From the NCBI GenBank assembly GCA_902623075.1, contig CACNSD010000001.1:62001-126000 (forward strand): a DNA stretch of 64,000 nt. The letters run 5' to 3'. Below are positions 7,892-16,389 of the stretch, in pieces. The translations under genes and the position numbers were made by a program. Each line of letters begins with the position of its first letter. The first letter of the stretch is position 1. The DNA comes from an uncultured Pelagibacteraceae bacterium. GTDB taxonomy: Bacteria > Pseudomonadota > Alphaproteobacteria > Pelagibacterales > Pelagibacteraceae. The notes under the pieces are model-generated. The model saw only the letters and a list, made by a program, of their open reading frames with translations, was not told the DNA's origin and searched no databases.

Positions 7892-8947
7892 CTAGGAATT
7901 AACTCTCTTCCCATTTATATCAAAAACAAAAATATCATTCATGTCGAAACCCATTGAATTACCAATCTCAATGTTACTTGGTATTTTTGCACTTAATTGA
8001 TATTCATCTTTTTTCATATAAGTAATTTTCTCATTACCTAAATTTTCTATTAACTCTATCTCAGGATTGAAAGTAAATTGACTACTTTGGCTTGGTTTTA
8101 AATGCTCTGGTCTGATTCCAACAAAGTGTTTTGATTTTTTAAGTTTAAATTTATCAAATTTGATATCATTTCCTAATAATTTAATTGTATTTTCAGAAAT
8201 TATATTTTTTTCGTCAATTTCCAAAATATTCATTTTTGGTGTACCTATAAATTGAGCTACAAAAATATTAGCTGGATCATTATAAATTTCCTCAGGAGTT
8301 CCAACTTGCTCAATATTTCCCTGATTTAAAATAACTATCCTATCTGCTAATGTCATTGCCTCTACCTGATCGTGAGTAACATAAATCATATTAGTTTTAA
8401 TTTGATTATGTAACTTTGAGATTTCTACTCTCATTTCAGCTCTTAAAGCTGCATCTAAATTAGATAAAGGTTCGTCAAATAAAAATATTTTTGGATTTCT
8501 TGTTATTGCCCGTCCTATTGCCACCCTTTGTCTTTGACCTCCAGATAATTGTTTTGGTTTTCTTTCAAGAAGTTCTTCGATTTTAAGAATTTTTGCTGCT
8601 TGCATTACTTTTGTATTAATTTCTTCTTTTGGTCTTTTTTCAATTTTTAATCCAAAAGACATATTTTCATATACATTCATATGAGGATAAAGCGCGTAAG
8701 ATTGAAAAACCATTGCTGTCTGACGTTTTGAGGGATGTAGTTCATTTATTTTTTGATCATTAATGAATATTTCGCCTTCATCTATTTTTTCTAATCCTGC
8801 AATCATTCTTAGTAAAGTTGATTTTCCACAACCTGATGGTCCTACTAAAACAAGAAACTCGTCTTCTTTTCCTAAAAGATTAAAATCAGTTATAATCTTG
8901 TTAGTTCCAAATGATTTGTGCACTCCAGTAAATTTTATGTTTGCCAT
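7892..8947 (-). CDS. Sugar ABC transporter ATPase (MalK/UgpC type)
   Basis: 351 residues. Walker A GPSGCGKST near 38, signature LSGGQRQRVAIGRA near 135, Walker B FLFDEPLSNLD near 158, the H-loop THD near 192 and a C-terminal regulatory (TOBE/OB) region from about 235. It energises the importer encoded downstream. It is the only MalK-type ATPase here, while the divergent operon at 13.2-16.4 kb has a binding protein and two permeases but no ATPase, so it may serve both. It starts one base after the double SnoaL-like gene, so the two are coupled. Confidence 0.95.
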   Translation of the reverse strand: MANIKFTGVHKSFGTNKIITDFNLLGKEDEFLVLVGPSGCGKSTLLRMIAGLEKIDEGEIFINDQKINELHPSKRQTAMVFQSYALYPHMNVYENMSFGLKIEKRPKEEINTKVMQAAKILKIEELLERKPKQLSGGQRQRVAIGRAITRNPKIFLFDEPLSNLDAALRAEMRVEISKLHNQIKTNMIYVTHDQVEAMTLADRIVILNQGNIEQVGTPEEIYNDPANIFVAQFIGTPKMNILEIDEKNIISENTIKLLGNDIKFDKFKLKKSKHFVGIRPEHLKPSQSSQFTFNPEIELIENLGNEKITYMKKDEYQLSAKIPSNIEIGNSMGFDMNDIFVFDINGKRVNS

Positions 8948-10033
8948 TTAATTTTTTATGTTTTCAAGAACATCTACTCCAATTTGTTTTAGTATATGAA
9001 TTATATCAATTGGTACCCAATTTTCACGAATTTTTCCTTCATCATGATGATAAAAATCCATAACTCTCATTGTTACTTTTTGATTTTCTGATTTATAGCC
9101 AAGCCAGTCATCTGATCCATAAACTGCCTGAATACTATTCCAACCAGCCGTTAATGAAAATTTACCATCACCTAACTCACAGTAGTGACCAAGTTTCCAA
9201 TAATTTCTTTCTTTAAAAGTTTTTCTAAAAGGTAATTGATGATTATCCACAAATCCCTCCAAGGATCTTGCTGTACCAATTCCACTTGGTCCATACCAAA
9301 TCATTTTGTTATGCCAATAATCACTTTGTGGATGATTTAATAATTTTTCCTTAAGATCCATGTCAGAAGAAATTTCTAATTCAGGTTTTATATTTAAGCT
9401 TCTCTGCATAATAAGAGATTGTTCTAAACTAGCTTTTGAAATTTCCATATTTTTTTCAAAAAAATTTACTCCGTCTGTATTAATTGGGTTCAGCCAATTA
9501 CCTTCAGATCCTCTTGAGTTTTTTAATGGATTTGCTCCTGTTTGAATTAATAAATCTATTAAGTCTATTAAAATATAACTTTCAATAATTTTGTTATTTT
9601 TTATTTCGTGAATTTCACAACATTTTAAATTAATCATTTTATTATTAGGCTTAATGCCTAGCCAAGAGTTTTTGAATATTCCAGATAGTGAAGAAATTGA
9701 ACCAATTTGAATTTTATCTCTAAAAGTTCCACCAATGACTAATTGTTCTCTTCTTTCTAGGTCAGGAAATGAATTTAACAATGGTTTCCAAAATATTTCT
9801 TTATATTTTTCAGTACCAGAAAATTCATTTAAAGGATAGAAACAATTCACTTTAACATTTTTGGAGAACGCATTTTCTAAATTTTCATCAAGCTTTGAAA
9901 TACCTTCGTTTACTATCTTGCTTAAATAACCTCTTACTAGTTGTTTATATTTATAATTTTCATTAGGAGTTATTACTAATTTTTCTACTTTCTTTTGACC
10001 CTTTAGGCCTGTATCAAATTGTTCTATTTGCAT
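8948..10033 (-). CDS. Double SnoaL-like (NTF2-fold) domain protein
   Basis: 361 residues with two SnoaL/ester-cyclase-like domains. The first, about 45-170, contains WKPLLNSFPDLERREQLVIGG and IIESYILIDLIDLLIQTG; the second, about 225-355, contains GIGTARSLEGFVDNHQLPF and NWVPIDIIHILKQIG. The helix-rich segment between carries residues 180-225. I chose the ATG at 10033; a GTG ten codons earlier would leave only 18 bases to the divergent cupin gene. SnoaL folds occur in cyclases, isomerases and binding proteins, so no reaction can be assigned. Its place as first gene of a sugar importer operon, and a second copy in the facing operon, suggest a role in processing the imported compound. Confidence 0.8.
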   Translation of the reverse strand: MQIEQFDTGLKGQKKVEKLVITPNENYKYKQLVRGYLSKIVNEGISKLDENLENAFSKNVKVNCFYPLNEFSGTEKYKEIFWKPLLNSFPDLERREQLVIGGTFRDKIQIGSISSLSGIFKNSWLGIKPNNKMINLKCCEIHEIKNNKIIESYILIDLIDLLIQTGANPLKNSRGSEGNWLNPINTDGVNFFEKNMEISKASLEQSLIMQRSLNIKPELEISSDMDLKEKLLNHPQSDYWHNKMIWYGPSGIGTARSLEGFVDNHQLPFRKTFKERNYWKLGHYCELGDGKFSLTAGWNSIQAVYGSDDWLGYKSENQKVTMRVMDFYHHDEGKIRENWVPIDIIHILKQIGVDVLENIKN

Positions 10034-10081
10034 ATATAATTTATTAGTTAAATCTAGTATCACAAAATATACTGTAAAAAA

Positions 10082-11026
10082 ATGAATAATCGATTAGCAA
10101 AATTTAAAGATCTTGTACCAAGTACCTTACCTTTCGTAGAAGGTAAACTTGAAGGTCACAAAGAAAGAAAAAATTATTCAATTGTAGGTCCTGGTGTCGC
10201 AGAAGATACAGGACAGTCTGTCAAAATAGCAATGCCACATAGTTTTAATTTAGGTGCTGTTTCTGCGATGCCAAAAAATGGATCAGGATTGCATAGTCAC
10301 ACTACTGCAGAAGTTTTTTTGATTTATTCAGGTAAGTGGAAATTTTATTGGGGTGCTAATGGAAAAGATCAAACTATATTAAGTGCTGGAGATATAATAT
10401 CGATGCCAACAAATATGTTCAGAGGATTTGAAAATGCAAGTGATAAAGAGGGATTAATGTTTGTTGTGCTTGGTGGTGATGATCCAGGAATAATTACTTG
10501 GGTACCTAGCGTTTTAGAAAAAGCAAAAGAAACAGGAATGGCTTTGCTGGATGATAATTCTTTAATTGATTTATCAAATGAAAAAATACCCGAAGGTAAA
10601 GAACTTTTAAAACCAATAACTTCAGAACAAATTAAGAATTTTGATGATTATAGTTTAGATGAGATTTCAAAATTCATTTGTAAATTTGAAAGTAGAAAAA
10701 ATTTTGAGCAAGAAATCTATCCTGGATTGTTTTTAGTTCAAGTGCTTGGAAATAACTTTAATAATCAAAATTTTAAACCAATAATTAACCAAAATACTGG
10801 TTTCAATTTAAGTTTATTAAAAGCAAAAAATTGTAATGTTGAAAATATAAAATTCAATAAACCTACAATATTATTTTCACAAACTGGAGATTGGAAAGTC
10901 ACAATAAATAATACCGTAATATACTTAAAACCAAAAGATACTTTTTCAGTACCTCTAAATTCAAACTTAAGTATAAAAATTAACGAACAGCAAGATTGTT
11001 TTTTAAATTGTGTGTCCCAAATTTAA
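10082..11026 (+). CDS. Two-domain cupin protein
   Basis: 314 residues. The first cupin domain (about 50-135) has metal-binding residues in GLHSHTTAEVFLIYSGK and GDIISMPTNMFRGFEN. The second, after residue 205, is degenerate: it keeps the shape (GLFLVQVLGNN, then GDWKVTINN) but lacks the histidines. Cupins bind small ligands or catalyse isomerisation or oxygenation at a metal; the reaction here is unknown. It heads the right-hand operon, 48 bases from the divergent SnoaL-like gene, and its stop overlaps the next start (TAATG). Confidence 0.75.
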   Translation: MNNRLAKFKDLVPSTLPFVEGKLEGHKERKNYSIVGPGVAEDTGQSVKIAMPHSFNLGAVSAMPKNGSGLHSHTTAEVFLIYSGKWKFYWGANGKDQTILSAGDIISMPTNMFRGFENASDKEGLMFVVLGGDDPGIITWVPSVLEKAKETGMALLDDNSLIDLSNEKIPEGKELLKPITSEQIKNFDDYSLDEISKFICKFESRKNFEQEIYPGLFLVQVLGNNFNNQNFKPIINQNTGFNLSLLKAKNCNVENIKFNKPTILFSQTGDWKVTINNTVIYLKPKDTFSVPLNSNLSIKINEQQDCFLNCVSQI

Positions 11027-11991
11027 TGAAGGGCTTTGACAATAAATATAAGGACTTTCCAGATTACATTCTAAAAATTACAAAACAAATTTGGGAGGGA
11101 AAAGATGTTAACTCAATATCAGAATTTTACTCTAAAGATATACCAGTGAGATCTCCATTTGGAGTAACTTATGGAAATAAACCTGTAGTAGATGCAACTT
11201 TCGCAACACTAAAAGAATTTCCAAATCGTCAACTTTTAGGAGAAGAGGTTATTTGGAATGGAAATGATGAAGAAGGTTATCATTCGTCTCACAGAATACT
11301 AAGTAAAGGTACTCACTTAGGAGATGGCTTTTACGGAAAGCCAACCAAAAAAGATATTTACTATAGAGTAATTGCAGATTGTGCTTGTAAAAACAATCAA
11401 GTTTATGACGAATGGATTGTAAGAGATCAAGGTGCAATGGTTAGACAACTTGGATACACGCCTAAAGAATTTGCTAAACAGATAATAGAAAAAGAAGGTG
11501 GAGAAAATAAAGCAAAAAAAGTGTTTGATCTAAATTCAGATATGAAATCTGAATATACACCATTTAGTTTTGAAAAAGATAGTATAGGTGAAAAATATTC
11601 TCAAATTTTAAAAAAGATTTTTTTAGAGGATTATAAATTTGATAATTATGCAAGGGCTGCAAGTATTTTCTGGCCAGGTAATAAAATAGGCCATGGAAGA
11701 GAGGAAATCTCAAAATTTTGGAATTCTATAAAAAATGCTCTTAAGAATATTAATTTTTCTATTGAGCATGTTGGTTGGTTAGAGGAAGCGGGTAAAAATA
11801 GCAAAGTATCAATAAGATGGTTTTTAAATGGATTGCATGCAAATAATTCCAACGAATACGGGCAAGCAACTAATAAAAATATTTTTATAATGGGAATTAA
11901 TCATGCTGAAATTGTTGATGGAAATATAATTAGAGAATGGGTGTTATTTGATGAAGTTGCTATTTGGAAGCAATTATTAATGAAATTATAA
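11026..11991 (+). CDS. Double SnoaL-like (NTF2-fold) domain protein
   Basis: 321 residues from the ATG that overlaps the cupin stop (TAATG); a start ten codons earlier would lie inside the cupin gene and is less likely. Two SnoaL-like domains are visible: about 8-140 (KQIWEGKDVNSISEFYSKD, then YRVIADCACKNNQVYDEWIV) and about 180-320 (FDNYARAASIFWPGNKIGHG, then GNIIREWVLFDEVAIWKQL). It is the counterpart of the SnoaL-like gene on the other strand, though the two are well diverged. Function unknown; probably an enzyme or binding protein for the compound carried by the neighbouring importer. Confidence 0.78.
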   Translation: MKGFDNKYKDFPDYILKITKQIWEGKDVNSISEFYSKDIPVRSPFGVTYGNKPVVDATFATLKEFPNRQLLGEEVIWNGNDEEGYHSSHRILSKGTHLGDGFYGKPTKKDIYYRVIADCACKNNQVYDEWIVRDQGAMVRQLGYTPKEFAKQIIEKEGGENKAKKVFDLNSDMKSEYTPFSFEKDSIGEKYSQILKKIFLEDYKFDNYARAASIFWPGNKIGHGREEISKFWNSIKNALKNINFSIEHVGWLEEAGKNSKVSIRWFLNGLHANNSNEYGQATNKNIFIMGINHAEIVDGNIIREWVLFDEVAIWKQLLMKL

Positions 11992-11992
11992 A

Positions 11993-13120
11993 ATGAGTAA
12001 AATTAAAACAACACACGTTGGAAGTTTACCAAGATCTAATGATTTGTCAGAACTATTATTCAAAAAAGATAAAAAAGAAAAAATAGATTCTGCTGCATTT
12101 GATGAAATAGTAAAAAGAGATGTAAATAATATTGTTAAAAAACAAATTAATATTGGTATTGATTTTGTCAGTGATGGAGAAATGTCAAAAATAAGTTATG
12201 CAACTTATGTTAAGGATAGACTTGATGGATTTTCAGGAGAGAGTGAGAGAAAAGCACCAAAAGATTTAGACGATTTTCCTTCTTTTAAAGAAAGAATAGC
12301 AAGAACTGGTGGTACGCCTACTTATACACGACCTTGTTGTACTAGTGAGCTTAAAATTAAAGATAAAACCTCACTAACAAAGGACATTAAAAATTTTAGA
12401 GACGCTTTAAACGCTAACAATCATACAGGTGCATTTATGAACGCAGCATCACCTGGAGTAATATCAGCATTCTTACCAAATAAATTTTATAAAAATGATG
12501 ATGAATATTTAGAAAATTTGTCTAACTTAATGAAAGATGAATACGAAGAAATTACCTCTAACGGTATTCAATTACAATTAGATTGTCCTGATCTCGCTTT
12601 AGCAAGACATATGACCTTTAAAGATCTTTCAGAAATAGAATTTCTTAAAAGAGCTGAGAAACAGATTGAGTGTCTCAATAACGCAATTCAAAATATAGAT
12701 AGTTCTAAAATGAGAATGCACATATGCTGGGGTAATTATGAAGGGCCGCATTTATACGACATTTCCTTAGAAAAAATTATGCCGATTGCTCTTAAGGCAA
12801 ATGTACAAACTTATTTAATTGAGTCATCTAATCCAAGACATTCTCATGAATGGCAAATTTTTGAAAACTTAAAAATTCCATCAGATAAAATAATTGTTCC
12901 AGGAGTAATAGATTCCACAACTAATTTTGTTGAACATCCAGAAGTTGTAAAACAAAGAATTTTAACATATTCAAAAGTAATCAATAAAGATCAATTGATG
13001 GCAGGTACTGATTGTGGATTTAGTACCTTTGCTGGATTTGGAAATGTAGACGAAAAAATTGTTTATAAAAAGCTTGAAGCGCTTGTTGAAGGTGCAGAAA
13101 TTGCGTCAAAAGTGATTTAA
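11993..13120 (+). CDS. MetE C-terminal-like / epoxyalkane:CoM transferase-like zinc enzyme
   Basis: 375 residues forming only the catalytic barrel of cobalamin-independent methionine synthase; the N-terminal MetE barrel is absent. TTHVGSLPR near the start, the zinc ligands in MRMHICWGNYEGPH near 240, Glu in YLIESSNPRHSHEW near 273 and Cys in GTDCGFSTFAGFG near 340 are conserved. Relatives transfer alkyl groups to thiols (epoxyalkane:CoM transferase) or act as stand-alone core methionine synthases. It starts one base after the SnoaL-like gene, inside an importer operon, so a catabolic thiol-transfer or demethylation step on the imported substrate is possible. True methionine synthesis is the alternative. 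Confidence 0.75.
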   Translation: MSKIKTTHVGSLPRSNDLSELLFKKDKKEKIDSAAFDEIVKRDVNNIVKKQINIGIDFVSDGEMSKISYATYVKDRLDGFSGESERKAPKDLDDFPSFKERIARTGGTPTYTRPCCTSELKIKDKTSLTKDIKNFRDALNANNHTGAFMNAASPGVISAFLPNKFYKNDDEYLENLSNLMKDEYEEITSNGIQLQLDCPDLALARHMTFKDLSEIEFLKRAEKQIECLNNAIQNIDSSKMRMHICWGNYEGPHLYDISLEKIMPIALKANVQTYLIESSNPRHSHEWQIFENLKIPSDKIIVPGVIDSTTNFVEHPEVVKQRILTYSKVINKDQLMAGTDCGFSTFAGFGNVDEKIVYKKLEALVEGAEIASKVI

Positions 13121-13130
13121 TTATCACTTT
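13109..13130 (+). terminator. Hairpin at the end of the MetE-like gene
   Basis: AAAGTGAT and ATCACTTT form an 8-base stem with a 6-base loop spanning the stop codon. No clear U-run follows, so it is a weak terminator or an mRNA 3'-end stabiliser separating the enzyme genes from the binding-protein gene. Confidence 0.4.
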
Positions 13131-13204
13131 GAAATCACTTCAGTAGTAGATATAGTTTTCAAACTTAAATTATAATTTAACAAACAAAAATAGAGAGATA
13201 AAAT

Positions 13205-14425
13205 ATGAGAAAAATACTAGTTACTTTATTGTTTCTACTTTTTGGAACTTCTGCATATGCAGATTGTAACATTAAAAGTGGATCAATAAATATTTTGGCT
13301 AATGATTTTCCTGCATTAAGAACTTTCGTTGAAACTTCTAAACAATGTAAAGGAAGTGCTGATTTTAAAGTGACACACTCATCAGAGCACAATAAAATCG
13401 CTGTGCCAGCGCTAACTGCAAACCCTTCTGAGTTCTCAGCTAGAATTGCAGCAAACAGTTCAATTGTTCCTTTAATGAACCAAGATTTAATAAGACCATT
13501 AGATGATCTTGTTAAAAAATATGGAAAAGGAATACAAGATTCTCAATTAATTACAATTGATGGAAAAGTAATGGCTGTAGCATTTATGGCTAATACTCAA
13601 CACTTGTACTATAGAGAAGATGTCTTAAAAGATATGGGTATAGCTGTACCAAAAACATACGAGGAAGTTGTTGCGGCATCTGAAAAAATTAGAGCTTCAG
13701 GAAAAATGAAATATCCTTATGCGGCCGCATACAAAGCTGGTTGGAACTTAGCAGAAGAATTTGTAAACATGTTTATTGGACATGGAGGAGAATTCTTTAA
13801 AGCTGGAAGTGCGCAACCAAATATTAATAATGCAAAAGGTGTTGCCACTTTAAATATGCTTAAAAAGTTATCTGAACTAAGTAATCCAGATTATTTAACT
13901 CATGATAGTGAAGCAATTAAAGTTGAATGGGAATCTGGCAATGTTGCTTTGATGACATTATGGGCTTCAAGATCTGGTACTCTTTTAGATGACGAGGGAG
14001 ATGCTAAAATAACTGCTGCAACAAAATTAACTGGTCCTGCAACTGTTGGAGGTGGAAACATTCCAGCTGCAACTTTATGGTGGGATGGTTTCACACTTGC
14101 AAAAAATAGATCTGATGCTGACGCAGAAGCAACGTTTAGAGCTCTAGCACATGCAGCATCAAATAAGAAAATGGTTGCTGACGCCGCTGATCAAGCTGTT
14201 TGGTTAGTAGAAGGATTTGTACCAGGACCAAAATCTATTGGTGTAATTGAAGCTGTAAAAATGGGAGCAAAACCATATCCTATGTTACCACAAATGGGTC
14301 TTATGCATGGTGCGTTAGGAAGTGAAATTGTTGAGTTTTTACAAGGTAAAGAGTCAGCTGAACAAGCGTTGAAAGATGTTGAGGCTGCTTACATCAGTAA
14401 AGCTAAAGAACAAGGCTTTCTATAA
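13205..14425 (+). CDS. Sugar ABC transporter periplasmic substrate-binding protein
   Basis: 406 residues, family 1 binding protein. The signal peptide ends SAYA before DCNIKSGSINILANDFP. The mature protein shows YYREDVLKDMGIAVPKTYEE near 135 and a tryptophan-rich segment (LWWDGFTLAK near 295). AGAGAG precedes the ATG, and a TATAAT hexamer lies at 13171-13176. Unlike the left-hand binding protein it is not Lys-rich overall. The ligand is unknown; a compound related to that of the facing operon is likely because both operons share SnoaL-like genes. Confidence 0.92.
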   Translation: MRKILVTLLFLLFGTSAYADCNIKSGSINILANDFPALRTFVETSKQCKGSADFKVTHSSEHNKIAVPALTANPSEFSARIAANSSIVPLMNQDLIRPLDDLVKKYGKGIQDSQLITIDGKVMAVAFMANTQHLYYREDVLKDMGIAVPKTYEEVVAASEKIRASGKMKYPYAAAYKAGWNLAEEFVNMFIGHGGEFFKAGSAQPNINNAKGVATLNMLKKLSELSNPDYLTHDSEAIKVEWESGNVALMTLWASRSGTLLDDEGDAKITAATKLTGPATVGGGNIPAATLWWDGFTLAKNRSDADAEATFRALAHAASNKKMVADAADQAVWLVEGFVPGPKSIGVIEAVKMGAKPYPMLPQMGLMHGALGSEIVEFLQGKESAEQALKDVEAAYISKAKEQGFL

Positions 14426-14439
14426 TATCTAAAACTTTT

Positions 14440-14461
14440 AAGTGGGGATTTTTCCCCACTT
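14440..14461 (+). terminator. Hairpin between binding-protein and permease genes
   Basis: AAGTGGGGA and TCCCCACTT form a perfect 9-base stem with a TTTT loop, 14 bases after the binding-protein stop. It is GC-rich against a very AT-rich background. No long U-run follows, so it may stop processing or 3' decay rather than terminate. A GTG inside the stem could be mistaken for the permease start. Confidence 0.8.
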
Positions 14462-14474
14462 AGTTAAATTTCTA

Positions 14475-15503
14475 ATGCCTAATAAAACATTTTTTTGGTT
14501 TTTTTTACCAACTGGTTTAGCCATGATCCTTTTTATTGGGCTACCAATCATATCAACTGGAATTCAATCTTTTTACGCACAACATGATCAAGTTGTGAAA
14601 GAAGTAAAAAAATGTGATCCTTTTGGATGCACTGTTTCAATTGTAGTTGATAATGAGGAAACTACAAAAATCAGAGATGCAAAACCTCTCGGAAAGTTTA
14701 ATGGTTTTGGAACTTACACAGACAGAAATCATCTAGCAGTTGATGAAATAAAAAAATTTTGGAATGAAACTAAAAGTTTTGGTGCTTTTGTAGATCAAGT
14801 AACTAATTTACCATTTTACAAAGCTCTAATATTTACTTTAACTTACTGTTTATTTGTTACTCCAAATGTTCTCTTATTAGGATTTATTATTGCATTAAGT
14901 TTAAATGCAGTTGCTAGAAAAATTAGAGGACCTCTAATCTTTGGTACAATTTTACCAATGATTGTGACACCATTGGTAGGATCGTTAGTATTATTTTGGA
15001 TGATTGATTCTCAGGGTATTATTGGTGCAAACATCCAAAACTTGATGAATGATCCATATCTGTCACTAAAATCCTCTAAAACATTGACTTGGATAACTAT
15101 AATAATTTATGGAATCTGGCATCATTCCCCATTTGCTTTTGTAGTTTTTTATGCAGCTCTTCAAACAGTTCCTCAAGAGCCAATAGAAGCTGCAATTATT
15201 GATGGTGCTTCAAGATTTCAACGAATAAAACATATAGTTTTACCTCACATTTATCCTGTAGTTACATTTGTAGCTTTAATTTCTTTAATGGATAATTTTA
15301 GAGTTTTTGAGCCTATAATTGGGTTTAGTGCTGAGGGGAGTGCACAATCTCTTTCATGGTTAATATATGATAATCTAGTAAATGAGGAAGTAATATTGTT
15401 TGGTTCTGCTGCCGCAACTTCAATGATGACTATTATTGGTATAGCAATTTTATTAGCACCTGTATTAATAAGAACATGGAAAGAATTTAAAACAGCAAGA
15501 TAA
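14475..15503 (+). CDS. Sugar ABC transporter permease, MalF-like
   Basis: 342 residues from the ATG at 14475. A GTG 33 bases earlier lies inside the hairpin stem and is rejected. After the first membrane helix comes a periplasmic loop of about 85 residues with a close cysteine pair (CDPFGC), then a six-helix core. The coupling helix reads EPIEAAIIDGASRFQRI near 245, the standard form. There is no visible ribosome binding site. It pairs with the permease that starts 4 bases downstream. Confidence 0.92.
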   Translation: MPNKTFFWFFLPTGLAMILFIGLPIISTGIQSFYAQHDQVVKEVKKCDPFGCTVSIVVDNEETTKIRDAKPLGKFNGFGTYTDRNHLAVDEIKKFWNETKSFGAFVDQVTNLPFYKALIFTLTYCLFVTPNVLLLGFIIALSLNAVARKIRGPLIFGTILPMIVTPLVGSLVLFWMIDSQGIIGANIQNLMNDPYLSLKSSKTLTWITIIIYGIWHHSPFAFVVFYAALQTVPQEPIEAAIIDGASRFQRIKHIVLPHIYPVVTFVALISLMDNFRVFEPIIGFSAEGSAQSLSWLIYDNLVNEEVILFGSAAATSMMTIIGIAILLAPVLIRTWKEFKTAR

Positions 15504-15507
15504 AATT

Positions 15508-16389
15508 ATGGATTATGGATTAGATACAAAATCAGCCCGTTTAAAAACATTTAATACTATTTTCATAATTGTATGGCTTTTAATTGCATGCTTTCCTTTT
15601 ATTTGGACTTTCTGGGGATCATTTAAAGTTAGAGCTGATTTCTTTTCTAGATCTGACTGGTGGTATGCAATTTCAGCTTTTAATACCTTAATTGAGACAG
15701 GTGGAAAATTTACAGTTAATGCATATACAGAAGCTTGGACTGAAGGTGAATTTTGGAAAGCATCTAAAAATACAATTATAGTTACAGTTTTTGTTGTTAG
15801 TATTTCTTTATTTTTAGGAACTTTAGGTGCCTATGCTCTTTCAAGATCAACTGAAAAATATGCATTTTGGATTTTAATGGCAGCTTTAATTTTTAGAGCT
15901 ATGCCACATATAACTTTAGTATCTGGATACTTATTTCCTTTTTTTGAGTTACAGATCTGGGGAATTCTTCCAACCACTATTGTTGTATTAGTTGCAATTA
16001 ATCAACCTTTTACACTTTGGTTACTTTACTCATTTTTTAAAACGGTTCCAAAAGAGCTTGATGAAAGTGCATTAATTGATGGCTGTTCATATTTTCAAGC
16101 TTTCAGACATATAATTATGCCTGTGATGTGGCCAGGGGTAATTACTGCAGGTTTATTTAGTTTAATGCTAGCTTACAATGACTTTACTGTAACAGCATTA
16201 CTTCTTAATCAAGAAAATCATACAATGGTTCCAAAAATTCAAAGTTATTTAGGAACAAACCAACATGAAGGAAACTTAATGTGGGCAGTTTCTGCAGTAG
16301 TATCTGCTACAGCACCTTTATTTATGCTTGTTATGTTTTTTCAAAGACAAGTTATTAGTGGTTTAACTGCAGGAGCAGTTAAAGGTTGA
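15508..16389 (+). CDS. Sugar ABC transporter permease, MalG-like
   Basis: 293 residues with six membrane segments. The coupling helix is ELDESALIDGCSYFQAF near 190, a slightly altered E-A-A motif keeping Asp-Gly. The C-terminus SGLTAGAVKG is typical of MalG-type permeases. No MalK-type ATPase follows; the next gene is a HAD-like protein. The ATPase near 8 kb is therefore the most likely partner, or one elsewhere in the genome. Confidence 0.93.
   Translation: MDYGLDTKSARLKTFNTIFIIVWLLIACFPFIWTFWGSFKVRADFFSRSDWWYAISAFNTLIETGGKFTVNAYTEAWTEGEFWKASKNTIIVTVFVVSISLFLGTLGAYALSRSTEKYAFWILMAALIFRAMPHITLVSGYLFPFFELQIWGILPTTIVVLVAINQPFTLWLLYSFFKTVPKELDESALIDGCSYFQAFRHIIMPVMWPGVITAGLFSLMLAYNDFTVTALLLNQENHTMVPKIQSYLGTNQHEGNLMWAVSAVVSATAPLFMLVMFFQRQVISGLTAGAVKG

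Noticed and set aside
10996-11025. Longer start of the second double SnoaL-like gene
   Set aside because: It lies inside the cupin gene, while the ATG at 11026 overlaps the cupin stop in the usual TAATG way.
14442-14474. GTG start 33 bases upstream for the right-hand MalF-like permease
   Set aside because: The GTG lies within the stem of the hairpin at 14440-14461; the ATG at 14475 gives a normal N-terminus.
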